Positions 10,073 to 20,797 are shown, counted from the stretch's first letter. The stretch: DNA of 64,000 bases from Paraburkholderia acidisoli (GCF_009789675.1 NZ_CP046913.1:682001-746000), one strand, 5' to 3'. The notes: a model not told the origin generated them from the sequence alone. Translations and numbers: made by a program.

Positions 10073-10713
10073 GGATCGACTCCAGACGCAGGAAATATCG
10101 ACAAAGATTTCGAAAGCCGCAGGGCGGCGAGTGCCGCGACCCGGCCAATGCCGTGCTGGTTGCAGTGCGGGCTGCGCCGAGCCGAATACCGCGCGACGCC
10201 AGCCATATGCGCGGCAGTTTGGCCGATGCGATTTGCCGCGAATGTTCGCCGTCACTCACTCCGCACAACTTACCGCTACGGCGCGCTGAAGGGTCAGAAC
10301 TACCGGTTCGCGGCGCAGCGTCCGGGGGATCCGCGTCGATCGAATCGGAATCAGATTGCGTGAGGAAAGGGAGAAACGAGCCGATAGGCACGGCGAGCCC
10401 GGTTTGGGTCACCCGTTGCAGCGGTTTTCCGGGGCGCGATCAATCAACTGGGATGTAACGAGTGTTTACCCCTAATGTCGAACGACAGCTTTAATTGGCG
10501 TGTCGTGACGTTACTGAAATTGTGGCGGGAATCGCTCCGTGACGCATTTTCGGGATCGCGATGTGCATCTTAATTATTTGATTTTTCTAGCTATATTCAG
10601 GATGGTCGATCTTCGATCGAGTGCGCGAGTCGACATCCCATCGCCTTGAATTTCATGCACGACGCATCCCGTCCCGGGGAACTCCGTGCGCAAAATCCCA
10701 TCTGTCCCGGTTC

Positions 10714-10742
10714 TTGAATTTGTCATTCCCCGTCCATATAAT
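10714..10742 (+). promoter_or_regulatory. groESL promoter, TTGAAT-17-TATAAT
   Basis: TTGAAT at 10714-10719, a 17-base spacer and a perfect TATAAT at 10737-10742 form a strong housekeeping-type promoter. The CTTGAA start of the -35 also resembles a heat-shock sigma -35, but the matching CCCCAT -10 is poor. The last base of the -10 is the first of CIRCE. Confidence 0.8.
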
Positions 10743-10768
10743 TAGCACTCACCGCATGAGAGTGCTAA
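10742..10768. promoter_or_regulatory. CIRCE element (HrcA operator)
   Basis: TTAGCACTC, nine bases, GAGTGCTAA: an exact match to the CIRCE consensus. It begins at the end of the -10, covering the transcription start, where HrcA binding blocks groESL transcription until heat shock. Confidence 0.97.
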
Positions 10769-10865
10769 CAACGCTCGGTGCAACCATACCTCTGGCTGAC
10801 GGTTGTCGGCAGCCAGGTTTTCTTGAGTCTCTTCTCAAGTCCCAATCAAGATAGAGGATCTATCC

Positions 10866-11156
10866 ATGAACCTTCGTCCTTTGCATGATCGCGTGATCGT
10901 CAAGCGCCTGGATCAAGAAACCAAGACCGCTTCGGGCATCGTGATCCCGGACGCAGCGGCTGAAAAGCCGGATCAAGGCGAAGTCCTGGCAGTCGGCCCG
11001 GGCAAGCGCGACGACAAGGGCGCGCAAATCGCCCTCGACGTCAAGGTTGGCGATCGCGTCCTGTTCGGCAAGTACGCTGGCCAGACCGTCAAGGTCGATG
11101 GCAACGAACTGCTCGTGATGCGCGAAGAAGACATCATGGCCGTGGTGCAGAAGTAA
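10866..11156 (+). CDS. groES: Co-chaperonin GroES
   Basis: 96 residues, full length. Starts [15 protein letters not shown], contains the mobile-loop region around TASGIVIPD that docks on GroEL, and ends with the [19 protein letters not shown] beta-barrel tail. A GAGGA site precedes the ATG. It caps the GroEL chamber in ATP-dependent folding in the cytoplasm. It is first in a two-gene operon with groEL 45 bases downstream, controlled by the CIRCE element and the strong promoter upstream. Confidence 0.99.
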   Translation: MNLRPLHDRVIVKRLDQETKTASGIVIPDAAAEKPDQGEVLAVGPGKRDDKGAQIALDVKVGDRVLFGKYAGQTVKVDGNELLVMREEDIMAVVQK

Positions 11157-11198
11157 GCTTCGCCCACCGCACATTCATCAAGAATCCCAAGGAGTTAG

Positions 11199-12842
<1,644 letters not shown>

Positions 12843-12920
12843 TCTCGGCTTACGCCGCGAGTTACATCGAAGTGCTGATGGAGATACGCCTCGCGGCGTG
12901 TTTCCATCGCCCGAAAAGAA

Positions 12921-12950
12921 AAAACCCGCAGCGATGCGGGTTTTTTTTCG
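12921..12950 (+). terminator. Intrinsic terminator of groESL
   Basis: Stem CCCGCA / TGCGGG with a GCGA loop at 12925-12940, preceded by an A-run and followed by eight Ts (12941-12948). The A-run can pair with the T-run to lengthen the stem. Confidence 0.93.
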
Positions 12951-13007
12951 TCTGTACGTTTTGTCGATACACCGCGCGCACGGCGCGGTGATCAGTTCAA
13001 AGCGGCG

Positions 13008-13889
13008 TCAATGCTTGGCTTCGCCCGGCGGCGGCAGGTGCTCGGCGGCACCGGCGCCCGGCGGCGTTTCGCCGTCTTCCTCGGTGTCGTTGCTGCGCGC
13101 CCAGAAAAACCGGTCGGGCAGCCACGCGCCCATGCCCGGCCGAAACGCGCTCTGCACGGCCTGATACAGATATTCCTGCGCCTCGCGCACGGCTTCGGGC
13201 GGCTCCTGCCCGTTGGCGAGCAAGGCCGCGATGGCCGCGCCGAGCGTGTCGGTCACGCCCATCATCGCTTGCGGATTGCGGTCCCACAGATCCTGGCGCA
13301 CCTGGCCGTCTTCGCTGTAGAGCGTGTTGACGATGCGGTGCGAGCCCGTTTCCATCGCGAGGATGTACTCGCAGCCGGTGGAGAGCAGGTGCGCGATGGC
13401 CGCGTCCACGCCGGGCGCGTCGGCGTCGCCGTCGGGTTGCGCGAGCGCGATGAGCGTGGAGACGTCGGCCACCAGCAGCGTGGTTTGCGGCACGAGCAGG
13501 TCGGCCATGGCCTCGCGCAGTTCGTCGGCGGCGAGCACGTGTTCGTCGTCGAGCGTGAAGTCGGGCGCGAGAATGAGCGGCACGTCGTCGTAGTCGGCGA
13601 CTACTTCGGCGATCGCGCTCACGACTTCGGCGCGCGCGCCCGCGCCCACCTTGAAGGCGGCAATAGGCATGTCTTCGAGCAGCATGCGCGCCTGGGTCGC
13701 GACGGTTTCGGGGTCGAGGCCGGTGACTTCGTCGCAACCCGCGGAGTCGCGCACGGTGTAGCCGGTGAGCGCCGAAACGCCGTGGCAGCCCATGCTGGCG
13801 AGCGTGAGCAGGTCGGCTTGCAGGCCGCCGCCGCCGGTCGGATCGGAAAGGCCGAAGGTCAGGACGATGGGAGGGGTGTCGCTGGGCAT
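13008..13889 (-). CDS. ThiD-family (hydroxymethyl)pyrimidine kinase-like protein
   Basis: 293 residues from ATG 13889; an upstream TTG at 13958 is less likely. The ribokinase-type fold is shown by TFGLSDPTGGGGLQADLLTLASMG near the N-terminus, matching ThiD's AGSDPSGGAGIQADL, and by VTALxGYTVRD-like strands. ThiD phosphorylates hydroxymethylpyrimidine and its monophosphate in thiamine synthesis. Oddly, the C-terminal anion-hole motif, normally GTGC or GTGD, reads GVTDTLGAA, and the C-terminal tail after it is long and acidic/Pro-rich. It may therefore have an altered activity. Genomes of this family are often annotated with such a gene beside rubredoxin, which it faces divergently here. Confidence 0.75.
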   Translation of the reverse strand: MPSDTPPIVLTFGLSDPTGGGGLQADLLTLASMGCHGVSALTGYTVRDSAGCDEVTGLDPETVATQARMLLEDMPIAAFKVGAGARAEVVSAIAEVVADYDDVPLILAPDFTLDDEHVLAADELREAMADLLVPQTTLLVADVSTLIALAQPDGDADAPGVDAAIAHLLSTGCEYILAMETGSHRIVNTLYSEDGQVRQDLWDRNPQAMMGVTDTLGAAIAALLANGQEPPEAVREAQEYLYQAVQSAFRPGMGAWLPDRFFWARSNDTEEDGETPPGAGAAEHLPPPGEAKH

Positions 13890-14170
13890 GAACGTAGCGA
13901 AAGAAGAGGAACGTCGAGCGGGCGCGAACTGCTGCACCCGCGCTGCATCAGATGCCAATTATGCGTCTTCCGGGGACGGATGGCTCGCGCGCGGTGCGGA
14001 TTTTTGCGCAACGCGCCACGTTCATTCGCGCCATTTCATTATCCGACCTGCGCCAGAGCGGCGCGGCGGGCGTTTCGCGGGCCGGCGCGCTAGGCATAAA
14101 AACGCCAACACGGTACCATCATGGCTCTCGTTTCTCCCCACTGCTTTTGACTTTTTCACGCGGCATAAGA

Positions 14171-14341
14171 ATGGAATATAGAAGCTGGATGTGCCTGATC
14201 TGCGGCTGGATCTACGACGAAGAAGCCGGTTTGCCGGACGAAGGCATCGCCCCCGGCACGCGCTGGGAGGATGTGCCCATCAACTGGACGTGCCCCGAGT
14301 GCGGCGCGCGCAAGGAAGACTTCGAGATGGTCCAGATCTGA
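14171..14341 (+). CDS. Rubredoxin
   Basis: 56 residues, normal length. Two knuckles, CLICG (near residue 8) and CPECG (near 41), supply the four Cys ligands of a single iron; the aromatic core residues Trp, Tyr and Phe are in the usual places (GWIYDEE, NWTCPECG). Small cytoplasmic electron carrier. The ATG at 14171 gives the exact family start MEYRSWMCL; the open frame upstream is non-conserved. An intrinsic terminator follows after about 75 bases, so it is probably monocistronic. It is divergent from the ThiD-like gene. Confidence 0.97.
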   Translation: MEYRSWMCLICGWIYDEEAGLPDEGIAPGTRWEDVPINWTCPECGARKEDFEMVQI

Positions 14342-14857
14342 GGCCGTGGAGGCCGGTAGCCATTTCCACTCTCGGGTGGCCAACGCAACCGGCTGACTAT
14401 GTGTCGATGATCCCAACGCCGGCGCGCTCGCGCGCCGGCGCTGTTTTTTCCGCTGGTTTCGTCGATTGGCTTGATTGAAGCAACCGGGGTGCGTGACCGG
14501 TCGGCATCGACAGGCACCAGAATTGCGCGCCCTTCGAAGCGGTTTTCACTGCGCCAGCGTTGCTGTCAGCCGCTGCTGTCAGCCTCTTTAATTCGCGCAG
14601 ATGTCGTGCACCGGGCGCCTCCGCGCACAACGCTCGATCCCGGACTGTGCTGTCGCGCACGGCGCGATGTCGCTTTCGATGCTGGAATGCGCATCGGCGT
14701 GCCACCATTTGCGTGACGCGCGCGGCGTTCACGTGCGGCCATCGTCCGGCACGCCGCTATCTTTCGCTCCGCCCGCCGTCGCAGACCCGGTGCCGCTGTT
14801 GCGCCGACGTCGCGGTTTCCCGGCGAGGTCGGCCCGCAATCGTTTCCGGCGCTGCCC
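14342..14857. other. Non-coding stretch between rubredoxin and the Ala-rich protein
   Basis: 516 bases. After the rubredoxin terminator I see only an 11-base direct repeat TGCTGTCAGCC at 14561-14571 and 14574-14584. In relatives I recall pil chemotaxis-like genes in this position, so it may be a deletion scar; that is memory, not evidence from the bases. Confidence 0.4.
14417..14449 (+). terminator. Intrinsic terminator after rubredoxin
   Basis: Perfect 10-base stem CGCCGGCGCG / CGCGCCGGCG with a CTCG loop (14417-14440), followed by CTG and six Ts. Confidence 0.92.
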
Positions 14858-16339
14858 ATGAATCTGTCTCCCCGTTTCGAAGCGTTGCCCAACCCGCGTG
14901 GTGGCCAGGTGCCGTTCGCGCACGGCGCGCTCGCCCAGGCGCTTGCCGCGCTCGACGACCAGCGCGACGTCGCCCGCCCGCTGCGCCAGGCCGCGCGCAC
15001 GCTGCGCGACGCCGGCTGGCTCGCCGCCGCGCGTTTCGCCGACACGCTCCTGCTCGCCTCGCCGCTCGCGCTCGCCGCGCCGGTGCCCGTCGCGCCGCCG
15101 CCGGGCTTGCCCGCGCGGCCGTTGCACGCGCAGGAGGAGCCCGAAGGCGCCGAAGTCCGCGACGCGTTTCGCGACGCGCTCGAAGCGCTCGTCGCCGCGC
15201 TCGACCGCCACAATCTGCGCGAACTCGCGTGTTCACCGGCGCTCTACGCGCGCCAGCACGCGCTCGTCGCGGCGCTCGGCGAGCACATGCCCGGCGTCGC
15301 GCTCGCCTACGACGAAGTCGCGTTGCACGGCCGGCCGCTCGCGCCCGCCACGCTGCGCGCGCAGCCGGCGCAGCGCTTCGGCCAGGTGCGCGCGCGTTAC
15401 GAGGCGGCGCTGCTGCCCGCGCTCAAGGCGCGGCTGAGCAACGGCGGCTCCGGCGACGCGTTCGCGCTGGCCGCCTTCGACGACATGGACGCCTGCATGA
15501 GCGAACTCGCGAGCGCGGATCCCTACGACTTCTGGCGGCTTGCCGCCGCCTGCGGCCGCGTGTTGCGGCGGGGCGTGGACTCGTGGGGCGACGAGGGCGT
15601 GCGGCGCTTCTACGCGCGCTGCAATCTGCTGATCGGCGAACACGCGCGCGGCCTGCGCTTTGCGCCGCAATCGCTGGTGCGCTCGACGCTCGCGCAGCTC
15701 TGGCGTGACTACGCGCTGTTCGGCGCGGCGGCCGAAGACACCGACGACGTGGAACTGCTGCACGACTATGGCTTGACCGTCGACTGGCACGTGGCCGGTA
15801 CGCAGGCGTCCGAGGCGCTCTGGGAAGCCGCAAGCGAAGAGGCCAGCGCGGCGGCGTCGCGCGTGGCGCACTCGCGCGATCTCGGTGCGCTGGTCGTCAA
15901 CGGCAACGCGTACGAAGACTTTTTGCAGACCGCCGACGCGTCGATGCTCGCCATCGGCGCGCATTCGCGCACGCTCGCCGCGCGCGGCGAAGGCGGGCAC
16001 GCCGATCCGGCCGAGGCGCTGGTGGCGGCCAACGCCGCGTACCGCATCGGCGCGGCGGCATGGGCGCTCGGCCTCGGCCACGTGGGCTTGCTCGCCGACG
16101 CGCTCGGCCTCGCCTGGCGTCGCACCGCGCACGCCGCGACGCTCGGCGCGCACGCGGAGGTGTCGCACGCCGATCAGGTCGCGCCGAATGTTGCCGCGCC
16201 CGGCGCGGAGGCGATCGAGGAAGCGAGCGAGGCGCTGCGCGCGATGCTGCACAAGGTCGCGGCCGGGGTCGCGCAACCCGATGCCACGCCCGCCGTGCGC
16301 GCGCTCGGCACGGCGATCGCGGGCAGCGTGCTGCATTGA
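14858..16339 (+). CDS. Ala-rich protein with degenerate Hpt-like segment (PilL/ChpA remnant?)
   Basis: 493 residues, very rich in Ala, Leu and Arg, predicted to be almost entirely helical, without signal peptide or membrane segment. Around residues 390-425 the sequence (AANAAYRIGAAAWALGLGHV, then GLLADALGLAWRR) has the spacing of a histidine phosphotransfer helix pair, but the AHxLKG phospho-acceptor motif is replaced by AAYRIG, so the histidine is missing. A segment DPYDFWRLAAACGRVLRRG near residue 220 may be a second such bundle. In related beta-proteobacteria a pilG-pilH-pilI-pilJ-pilL cluster sits between rubredoxin and yqgE, as I recall. A relic of the N-terminal part of PilL/ChpA is therefore my best reading, but it is an inference. 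Confidence 0.55.
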   Translation: MNLSPRFEALPNPRGGQVPFAHGALAQALAALDDQRDVARPLRQAARTLRDAGWLAAARFADTLLLASPLALAAPVPVAPPPGLPARPLHAQEEPEGAEVRDAFRDALEALVAALDRHNLRELACSPALYARQHALVAALGEHMPGVALAYDEVALHGRPLAPATLRAQPAQRFGQVRARYEAALLPALKARLSNGGSGDAFALAAFDDMDACMSELASADPYDFWRLAAACGRVLRRGVDSWGDEGVRRFYARCNLLIGEHARGLRFAPQSLVRSTLAQLWRDYALFGAAAEDTDDVELLHDYGLTVDWHVAGTQASEALWEAASEEASAAASRVAHSRDLGALVVNGNAYEDFLQTADASMLAIGAHSRTLAARGEGGHADPAEALVAANAAYRIGAAAWALGLGHVGLLADALGLAWRRTAHAATLGAHAEVSHADQVAPNVAAPGAEAIEEASEALRAMLHKVAAGVAQPDATPAVRALGTAIAGSVLH

Positions 16340-16365
16340 AGGCTTGACGCTGCGCGAAGTGAAGC

Positions 16366-16399
16366 GCGGCAATGCGAAGTGCGGCAATGCGAAGTGCGG
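16366..16399. repeat. 15-base tandem repeat, 2.3 copies
   Basis: Unit GCGGCAATGCGAAGT occurs at 16366-16380 and 16381-16395, followed by a partial GCGG. The preceding GCGCGAAGTGAA is a degenerate extra copy. It starts 27 bases after the stop of the Ala-rich protein. Confidence 0.9.
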
Positions 16400-16498
16400 T
16401 GGGCGCGGCGAACTCGATCGGCGAAAGCGGGCATCGGCCGGGTATCGCTTTTGCCTGCGAATGCAGCATGTTGGTGCGTCTCAACAGCGCGCCAATAC

Positions 16499-16529
16499 GC
16501 GATTTGGCGCCTTTTATCGGCCAAATCGC
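16499..16529. promoter_or_regulatory. 10-base inverted repeat upstream of yqgE
   Basis: Perfect arms GCGATTTGGC (16499-16508) and GCCAAATCGC (16520-16529) around an 11-base AT-richer spacer, 150 bases before yqgE. No T-run follows, so an operator or an mRNA hairpin is more likely than a terminator. Confidence 0.45.
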
Positions 16530-16678
16530 CATGTGACGCGAATCGCGGCCGCACGCCGTGCAGCCCCTGGGCGCGCGCGTGTTAGAGTGAGTCATTCCCC
16601 TGCCATGCGCGATACGGCGGCCGCAGCCGTTTTGCCCGCGCGCCGCCGCCGCGCATCGCCTTTGCTAGAATTCAGACC

Positions 16679-17257
16679 ATGTCCAAGAGTACCGATCGCA
16701 TCAATCTCACGAACCAGTTCCTGATCGCCATGCCCAGCATGGCGGACCCCACGTTTTCGGGAACGGTGGTTTACCTTTGCGATCATTCGGAGCGCGGCGC
16801 GCTCGGTCTCGTTATCAATCGTCCCACCGACATCGACCTCGAAGCGCTGTTCTCGCGCATCGACCTCAAGCTCGAAATCGAACCGCTGCTGCACGTGCCC
16901 GTCTACTTCGGCGGCCCGGTGCAGACCGAGCGCGGCTTCGTGCTGCACGCGCCCGCCGAAGGCACGAACTACACCTCGTCCATGTCGGTGCCGGGCGGCC
17001 TCGAAATGACCACCTCGAAGGACGTGCTCGAAGCCGTCGCCAACGGCAGCGGTCCCGAGCGCTTCCTGCTCACGCTCGGCCACGCGGGCTGGGGCGCGGG
17101 CCAGCTCGAAGAGGAAATCTCGAAGAACGGCTGGCTCACGGTCGAAGCCGACCCGAAGATCGTGTTCGACGTGCCCGCCGAGGATCGCCTCGAAGCGGCG
17201 CTCGCGCTGCTCGGCATTTCGTCGTCCATGTTGTCGGGCGAGGCGGGCCACGCATGA
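16679..17257 (+). CDS. yqgE: YqgE/AlgH family protein (UPF0301)
   Basis: 192 residues, full length. Conserved N-terminal [30 protein letters not shown] (quoted in part: AMPSM, DPxF, VYLCDH), GLVINRP, and a central [15 protein letters not shown] block identify the family. Cytoplasmic protein of uncertain function, almost always next to ruvX in proteobacteria, as here: its TGA overlaps the ruvX ATG (17254-17257), indicating translational coupling. The ATG at 16679 fits the family start. Confidence 0.96.
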   Translation: MSKSTDRINLTNQFLIAMPSMADPTFSGTVVYLCDHSERGALGLVINRPTDIDLEALFSRIDLKLEIEPLLHVPVYFGGPVQTERGFVLHAPAEGTNYTSSMSVPGGLEMTTSKDVLEAVANGSGPERFLLTLGHAGWGAGQLEEEISKNGWLTVEADPKIVFDVPAEDRLEAALALLGISSSMLSGEAGHA

Positions 17258-17748
17258 GCGTGGCGGGTCAGGGCCAAGGCCAGGGGCAGTCCGGCCACGG
17301 TCAGACGGCAGGCGCGGTGAGCCGCGCCCTGACCGGCGACGCCACCCTGCTGGCGTTCGATTACGGCGAAAAACGCATTGGCGTGGCGCTCGGCAACGTG
17401 CTCACGCGCAGTGCGCGCGCGCTCACGGTCATCGCCAATAAAAGCCGCGACTATCGCTTCGAAGCCATCGGCGACTTGCTGCGCGAATGGCAGCCCAATG
17501 TGCTCGTGGTCGGTTTGCCGTGTCATCCGGACGGCACGCCGCACGCCATGACGCAACAGGCGCAGCGCTTCGGCAATCAGCTGAACGGGCGCTTCAATCT
17601 GCCGGTCGTGTGGGTCGACGAGCGCTATTCTTCCGTCGATGCCGAAGCGCGCATGCGCGAGCGCGGCGAACGCACGGGGCGCGACGTGCATGTCGATGCC
17701 GAAGCCGCCTCGGTGATCCTGCAGCAATATCTCGACGAACTCCCATGA
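17254..17748 (+). CDS. ruvX: Holliday junction resolvase-like RuvX/YqgF
   Basis: 164 residues. RNase H-like fold: [16 protein letters not shown] carries the first catalytic Asp, [10 protein letters not shown] the second strand, and [10 protein letters not shown] the later acidic residue. YqgF-type proteins process the 5' end of pre-16S rRNA and have been proposed as Holliday junction resolvases. The first 28 residues form a Gly/Gln-rich extension ([13 protein letters not shown]) not typical of the family core. The start overlaps the yqgE stop and the stop overlaps the pyrR start (17745-17748), so three genes are coupled. Confidence 0.95.
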   Translation: MSVAGQGQGQGQSGHGQTAGAVSRALTGDATLLAFDYGEKRIGVALGNVLTRSARALTVIANKSRDYRFEAIGDLLREWQPNVLVVGLPCHPDGTPHAMTQQAQRFGNQLNGRFNLPVVWVDERYSSVDAEARMRERGERTGRDVHVDAEAASVILQQYLDELP

Positions 17749-18266
17749 GCACACCCGACGCCGAAGCGCTCTATCGCGCCGTCCTCGACCAGATCCGCGC
17801 GGGCTATGCGGCGGACGCGTTCAGCGCGCCCGAAGGCATCGCCATCGTCGGCATTCATAGCGGCGGCGCGTGGGTGGCCGAGCGGCTCGCGCAGGACCTC
17901 GACGCCGCGCAATGGGGCGTGGCCAACGTGGCGCTGCATCGCGACGACTACGCGAAGAAGGGCTTGCACAGCCAGGCGCGGCCCACCTCCTTGCCGTTCG
18001 AAGTGGCGGGGCGCCGCATCCTGCTCGTCGACGACGTGCTCTCCACGGGCCGCACGGTGCGCGCGGCGCTCAACGAACTCTACGATTACGGCCGCCCGGC
18101 CGCGGTGGAACTCGCCGTACTCGCCGATCGCGGCGGCCGCGAACTGCCGGTCGCGGCGCGCTTCGCGGGCGGCGCGGTGAGCCTGCCCGACGACGCCAAT
18201 CTCGTGCTCGCACGCGGCGACGACGGCCGCTTCGCCTTTCATCTCGAGCCGCGCGGCAACGCCTGA
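17745..18266 (+). CDS. pyrR: PyrR family uracil phosphoribosyltransferase / pyrimidine regulator
   Basis: 173 residues, normal length. The PRPP-binding loop [18 protein letters not shown] is intact, preceded by [15 protein letters not shown]. In Firmicutes PyrR binds pyr mRNA; in Pseudomonas and relatives it acts on the pyr genes in a less clear way and also has UPRTase activity. Its ATG overlaps the ruvX stop. It is followed by pyrB 128 bases later on the same strand. I saw no obvious PyrR-type attenuator hairpins in that gap. Confidence 0.95.
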   Translation: MSTPDAEALYRAVLDQIRAGYAADAFSAPEGIAIVGIHSGGAWVAERLAQDLDAAQWGVANVALHRDDYAKKGLHSQARPTSLPFEVAGRRILLVDDVLSTGRTVRAALNELYDYGRPAAVELAVLADRGGRELPVAARFAGGAVSLPDDANLVLARGDDGRFAFHLEPRGNA

Positions 18267-18394
18267 CGCGCGCGGCGCTCGCCGGTAAATCGACAGCGAG
18301 TCCACATGGAATCGCCCGTCATTTGCCAACCCACGGTGAGCGAACCGCGCCGCGCCTCACGCTTTGCCCCGGCTTTATCTCCAGGATTCACGCG

Positions 18395-19435
18395 ATGAAC
18401 ACACAGTCCACGCCCGACGCGCCGCTGAACGCCGCGCGCGACGATGCGCGCTTTCGCTACGGCTTTCTCAAAGGCAACCCGCAGCTCACGAAAAACGGCG
18501 AGCTGAAGCATCTGCTGTCGATCGAAGGCTTGCCGAGGTCGATCGTCACGCACATTCTCGACACGGCCGAGCAGTTCGTGAGCGTCACCGACCGCGAAGT
18601 GAAGAAGGTGCCGCTCCTGCGCGGCAAGTCGGTGTTCAACCTGTTCTTCGAGAACTCCACGCGCACGCGCACGACCTTCGAGATCGCGGCAACGCGGCTT
18701 TCGGCCGACGTGCTGAATCTGAACATCAACGCTTCGTCCACGAGCAAGGGCGAGTCGCTGCTCGACACCATCGGCAATCTCTCGGCGATGCATGCCGACA
18801 TGTTCGTGGTGCGTCACGCGTCGAGCGGCGCGCCGTATCTGATCGCCGAGCATTGCGCGCCGCACGTGCACGTGATCAACGCGGGCGACGGTCGTCACGC
18901 GCACCCCACGCAGGGGCTGCTCGACATGTACACGATCCGCCACTACAAGCGCGACTTCACGAATCTGCGCGTGGCGATCGTGGGCGACATTCTGCATTCG
19001 CGTGTCGCGCGCTCCGACATCCACGCGCTCACCACGCTCGGCGTGCCCGAAGTGCGCGCGATCGGCCCGCGCACGCTGCTGCCGGGCGGCCTCGAACAGA
19101 TGGGCGTGCGCGTGTTCCACAACCTCGACGAAGGGTTGAAGGACGTGGACGTCATCATCATGCTGCGCCTGCAGAACGAGCGCATGAGCGGCGCGCTGCT
19201 GCCCTCGGCACAGGAGTATTTCAAGAGCTGGGGCCTCACGCCCGAGCGTCTCGCGCTCGCCGCGCCCGACGCCATCGTCATGCATCCGGGGCCGATGAAT
19301 CGCGGCGTCGAAATCGACTCGCAGGTCGCGGACGGCCCGCAGTCGGTGATCCTCAATCAGGTGAGCTTCGGCATTGCCGTGCGCATGGCGGTGATGGGCA
19401 TCGTCGCGGGCAATAACGCCGACAACCACGACTAA
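18395..19435 (+). CDS. pyrB: Aspartate carbamoyltransferase catalytic subunit
   Basis: 346 residues. Condenses carbamoyl phosphate with aspartate in UMP synthesis. Carbamoyl-phosphate binding motif [12 protein letters not shown], the [12 protein letters not shown] loop, and the [12 protein letters not shown] loop near the C-terminus are all present. The start ATG 18395 (MNTQSTPD) is chosen because the frame upstream overlaps pyrR in another frame and is not conserved. It is about 35 residues longer at the N-terminus than the E. coli chain, as in the class of ATCases that form a complex with PyrC'. pyrC' follows after 11 bases. Confidence 0.97.
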   Translation: MNTQSTPDAPLNAARDDARFRYGFLKGNPQLTKNGELKHLLSIEGLPRSIVTHILDTAEQFVSVTDREVKKVPLLRGKSVFNLFFENSTRTRTTFEIAATRLSADVLNLNINASSTSKGESLLDTIGNLSAMHADMFVVRHASSGAPYLIAEHCAPHVHVINAGDGRHAHPTQGLLDMYTIRHYKRDFTNLRVAIVGDILHSRVARSDIHALTTLGVPEVRAIGPRTLLPGGLEQMGVRVFHNLDEGLKDVDVIIMLRLQNERMSGALLPSAQEYFKSWGLTPERLALAAPDAIVMHPGPMNRGVEIDSQVADGPQSVILNQVSFGIAVRMAVMGIVAGNNADNHD

Positions 19436-19446
19436 CGCGGAACAGC

Positions 19447-20742
19447 ATGAGCATGAAGATCCACATTCAAGGCGGCACGCTGATCGATCCGGCGGCGGGC
19501 ACCGAAATCCGGCAGGACGTGTTTATCGAAGCGGGCAAGATCGCGGCCATCGGCGCGGCGCCCGCCGGTTTTCACGCCGACAAAACCCTCGACGCGCGTG
19601 GCTTGACGGTCGCGCCCGGTCTCGTCGATCTGAGCGCGCGACTGCGCGAGCCGGGCTACGAGCACAAGGCGACGCTCGACTCGGAAATGCACGCGGCGCT
19701 CGCGGGCGGCGTGACGAGCCTCGTGTGCCCGCCCGACACCGATCCCGTGCTGGACGAGGCGGGTCTCGTCGAGATGCTGCAGCATCGCGTGAGCAAGCTC
19801 GCGCGCGCCAACGTGCATCCGCTCGGCGCGCTCACGGTCGGCCTGAAAGGGCAGGTGATCACGGAGATGGTGTCGCTCACGGAAGCGGGCTGCATCGGTT
19901 TCACGCAGGCCGATACGCCCATCGCCGACACCCAGGTGATGCTGCGCGCGCTGCAATACGCGAGCACCTACGGCTACGCGGTGTGGCTGCGTCCGCAGGA
20001 CGCGTATCTCTCGAAGGGCGGCGTGGCCGCGAGCGGCGCGCTGGCGTCGCGGCTGGGGCTTTCGGGCGTGCCGGTGAGCGCGGAAACCATCGCGCTGCAC
20101 ACGCTGTTCGAGCTGATGCGCGTGACCGGCGCGCGCGTGCATATCCAGCACGTGTCGTCGGCGGCGGGTGTGACGCTGATGCGCGCCGCGAAGGCCGAGG
20201 GCTTGCCCGTGACCTGCGACGTGACGATCAACCATCTGCATCTGATCGACATGGACATCGGCTATTTCGACGCGCAGTTCCGGCTCGATCCGCCGTTGCG
20301 CCAGCAGCGCGACCGCGAGGCGATACGCGCGGGGCTGCTCGACGGCACCATCGACGCGATCTGCTCGCAGCACACGCCCGTGGACGACGACGAAAAACTG
20401 CTGCCGTTCGCCGAAGCCACGCCGGGCGCGACCGGGCTGGAGCTGTTCCTGTCGCTCACGGTGAAATGGGCGCAGGACGCGGGCGTGCCGCTCGCAAAGG
20501 CGCTCGCGCTCGTGAGCGCGGCGCCGGCGGCGATCGTGCAAAAAGACGCGGGGCGCCTCGCCGTGGGCGCGAACGCGGACCTGTGCGTGTTCGACGCCAA
20601 CGCGCACTGGCGGGTGGAACCGCGCGCGCTGCGCAGTCAGGGCCACAACACGCCGTTCCTCGGTTACGAACTGCCCGCCGTGGTGCGCGCGACGCTCGTG
20701 GCGGGGCGCGTGGGTTTCGAGCGCGCGCATCAGCACGCGTGA
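19447..20742 (+). CDS. pyrX: Dihydroorotase-like protein PyrC' (inactive homologue)
   Basis: 431 residues, full-length amidohydrolase fold. The usual zinc-binding DxHxHLREPG reads D61-L-S63-A-R65-L-REPG, so both histidines are lost, and the catalytic Asp in the usual TDHAPH is Gln308 in SQHTP. A histidine remains at HIQHVSS. An enzyme lacking these residues should not catalyse dihydroorotase chemistry. In Pseudomonas, PyrC' of this kind is a structural partner needed for the ATCase dodecamer. Its position 11 bases after pyrB supports that role. An active dihydroorotase must be encoded elsewhere in the genome. Confidence 0.93.
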   Translation: MSMKIHIQGGTLIDPAAGTEIRQDVFIEAGKIAAIGAAPAGFHADKTLDARGLTVAPGLVDLSARLREPGYEHKATLDSEMHAALAGGVTSLVCPPDTDPVLDEAGLVEMLQHRVSKLARANVHPLGALTVGLKGQVITEMVSLTEAGCIGFTQADTPIADTQVMLRALQYASTYGYAVWLRPQDAYLSKGGVAASGALASRLGLSGVPVSAETIALHTLFELMRVTGARVHIQHVSSAAGVTLMRAAKAEGLPVTCDVTINHLHLIDMDIGYFDAQFRLDPPLRQQRDREAIRAGLLDGTIDAICSQHTPVDDDEKLLPFAEATPGATGLELFLSLTVKWAQDAGVPLAKALALVSAAPAAIVQKDAGRLAVGANADLCVFDANAHWRVEPRALRSQGHNTPFLGYELPAVVRATLVAGRVGFERAHQHA

Positions 20743-20797
20743 CAGATTTGTGTCATGTAACTTTGCTAGCATCCGCCGATTCAGCCTGACGTCGACA

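Larger units (their letters stand above)
10073..10865. other. Divergent intergenic region between oxygenase gene and groES
   Basis: 793 bases. The right end holds the groESL promoter and CIRCE. The middle (about 10560-10610) is AT-rich for this genome. A small dyad TGTCG-AA-CGACA lies at 10476-10487. No gene is supported; the remaining short ORFs have no ribosome-binding site or recognisable domain. Confidence 0.55.
16340..16678. other. Intergenic region upstream of yqgE
   Basis: 339 bases that hold a 15-base tandem repeat at the left end and a strong dyad near 16499-16529. No gene is supported. The promoter of the yqgE-ruvX-pyrR set should lie here, but no clear -35/-10 pair was found. Confidence 0.5.

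Noticed and set aside
10713..10742. Heat-shock sigma promoter for groESL
   Set aside because: CTTGAA is present, but the downstream element is a perfect TATAAT rather than CCCCAT-type, and CIRCE explains heat control. A dual role cannot be ruled out.
14561..14584. 11-base direct repeat TGCTGTCAGCC as an attachment site
   Set aside because: There is no integrase, tRNA or inserted element beside it; two copies 13 bases apart may be chance or slippage.
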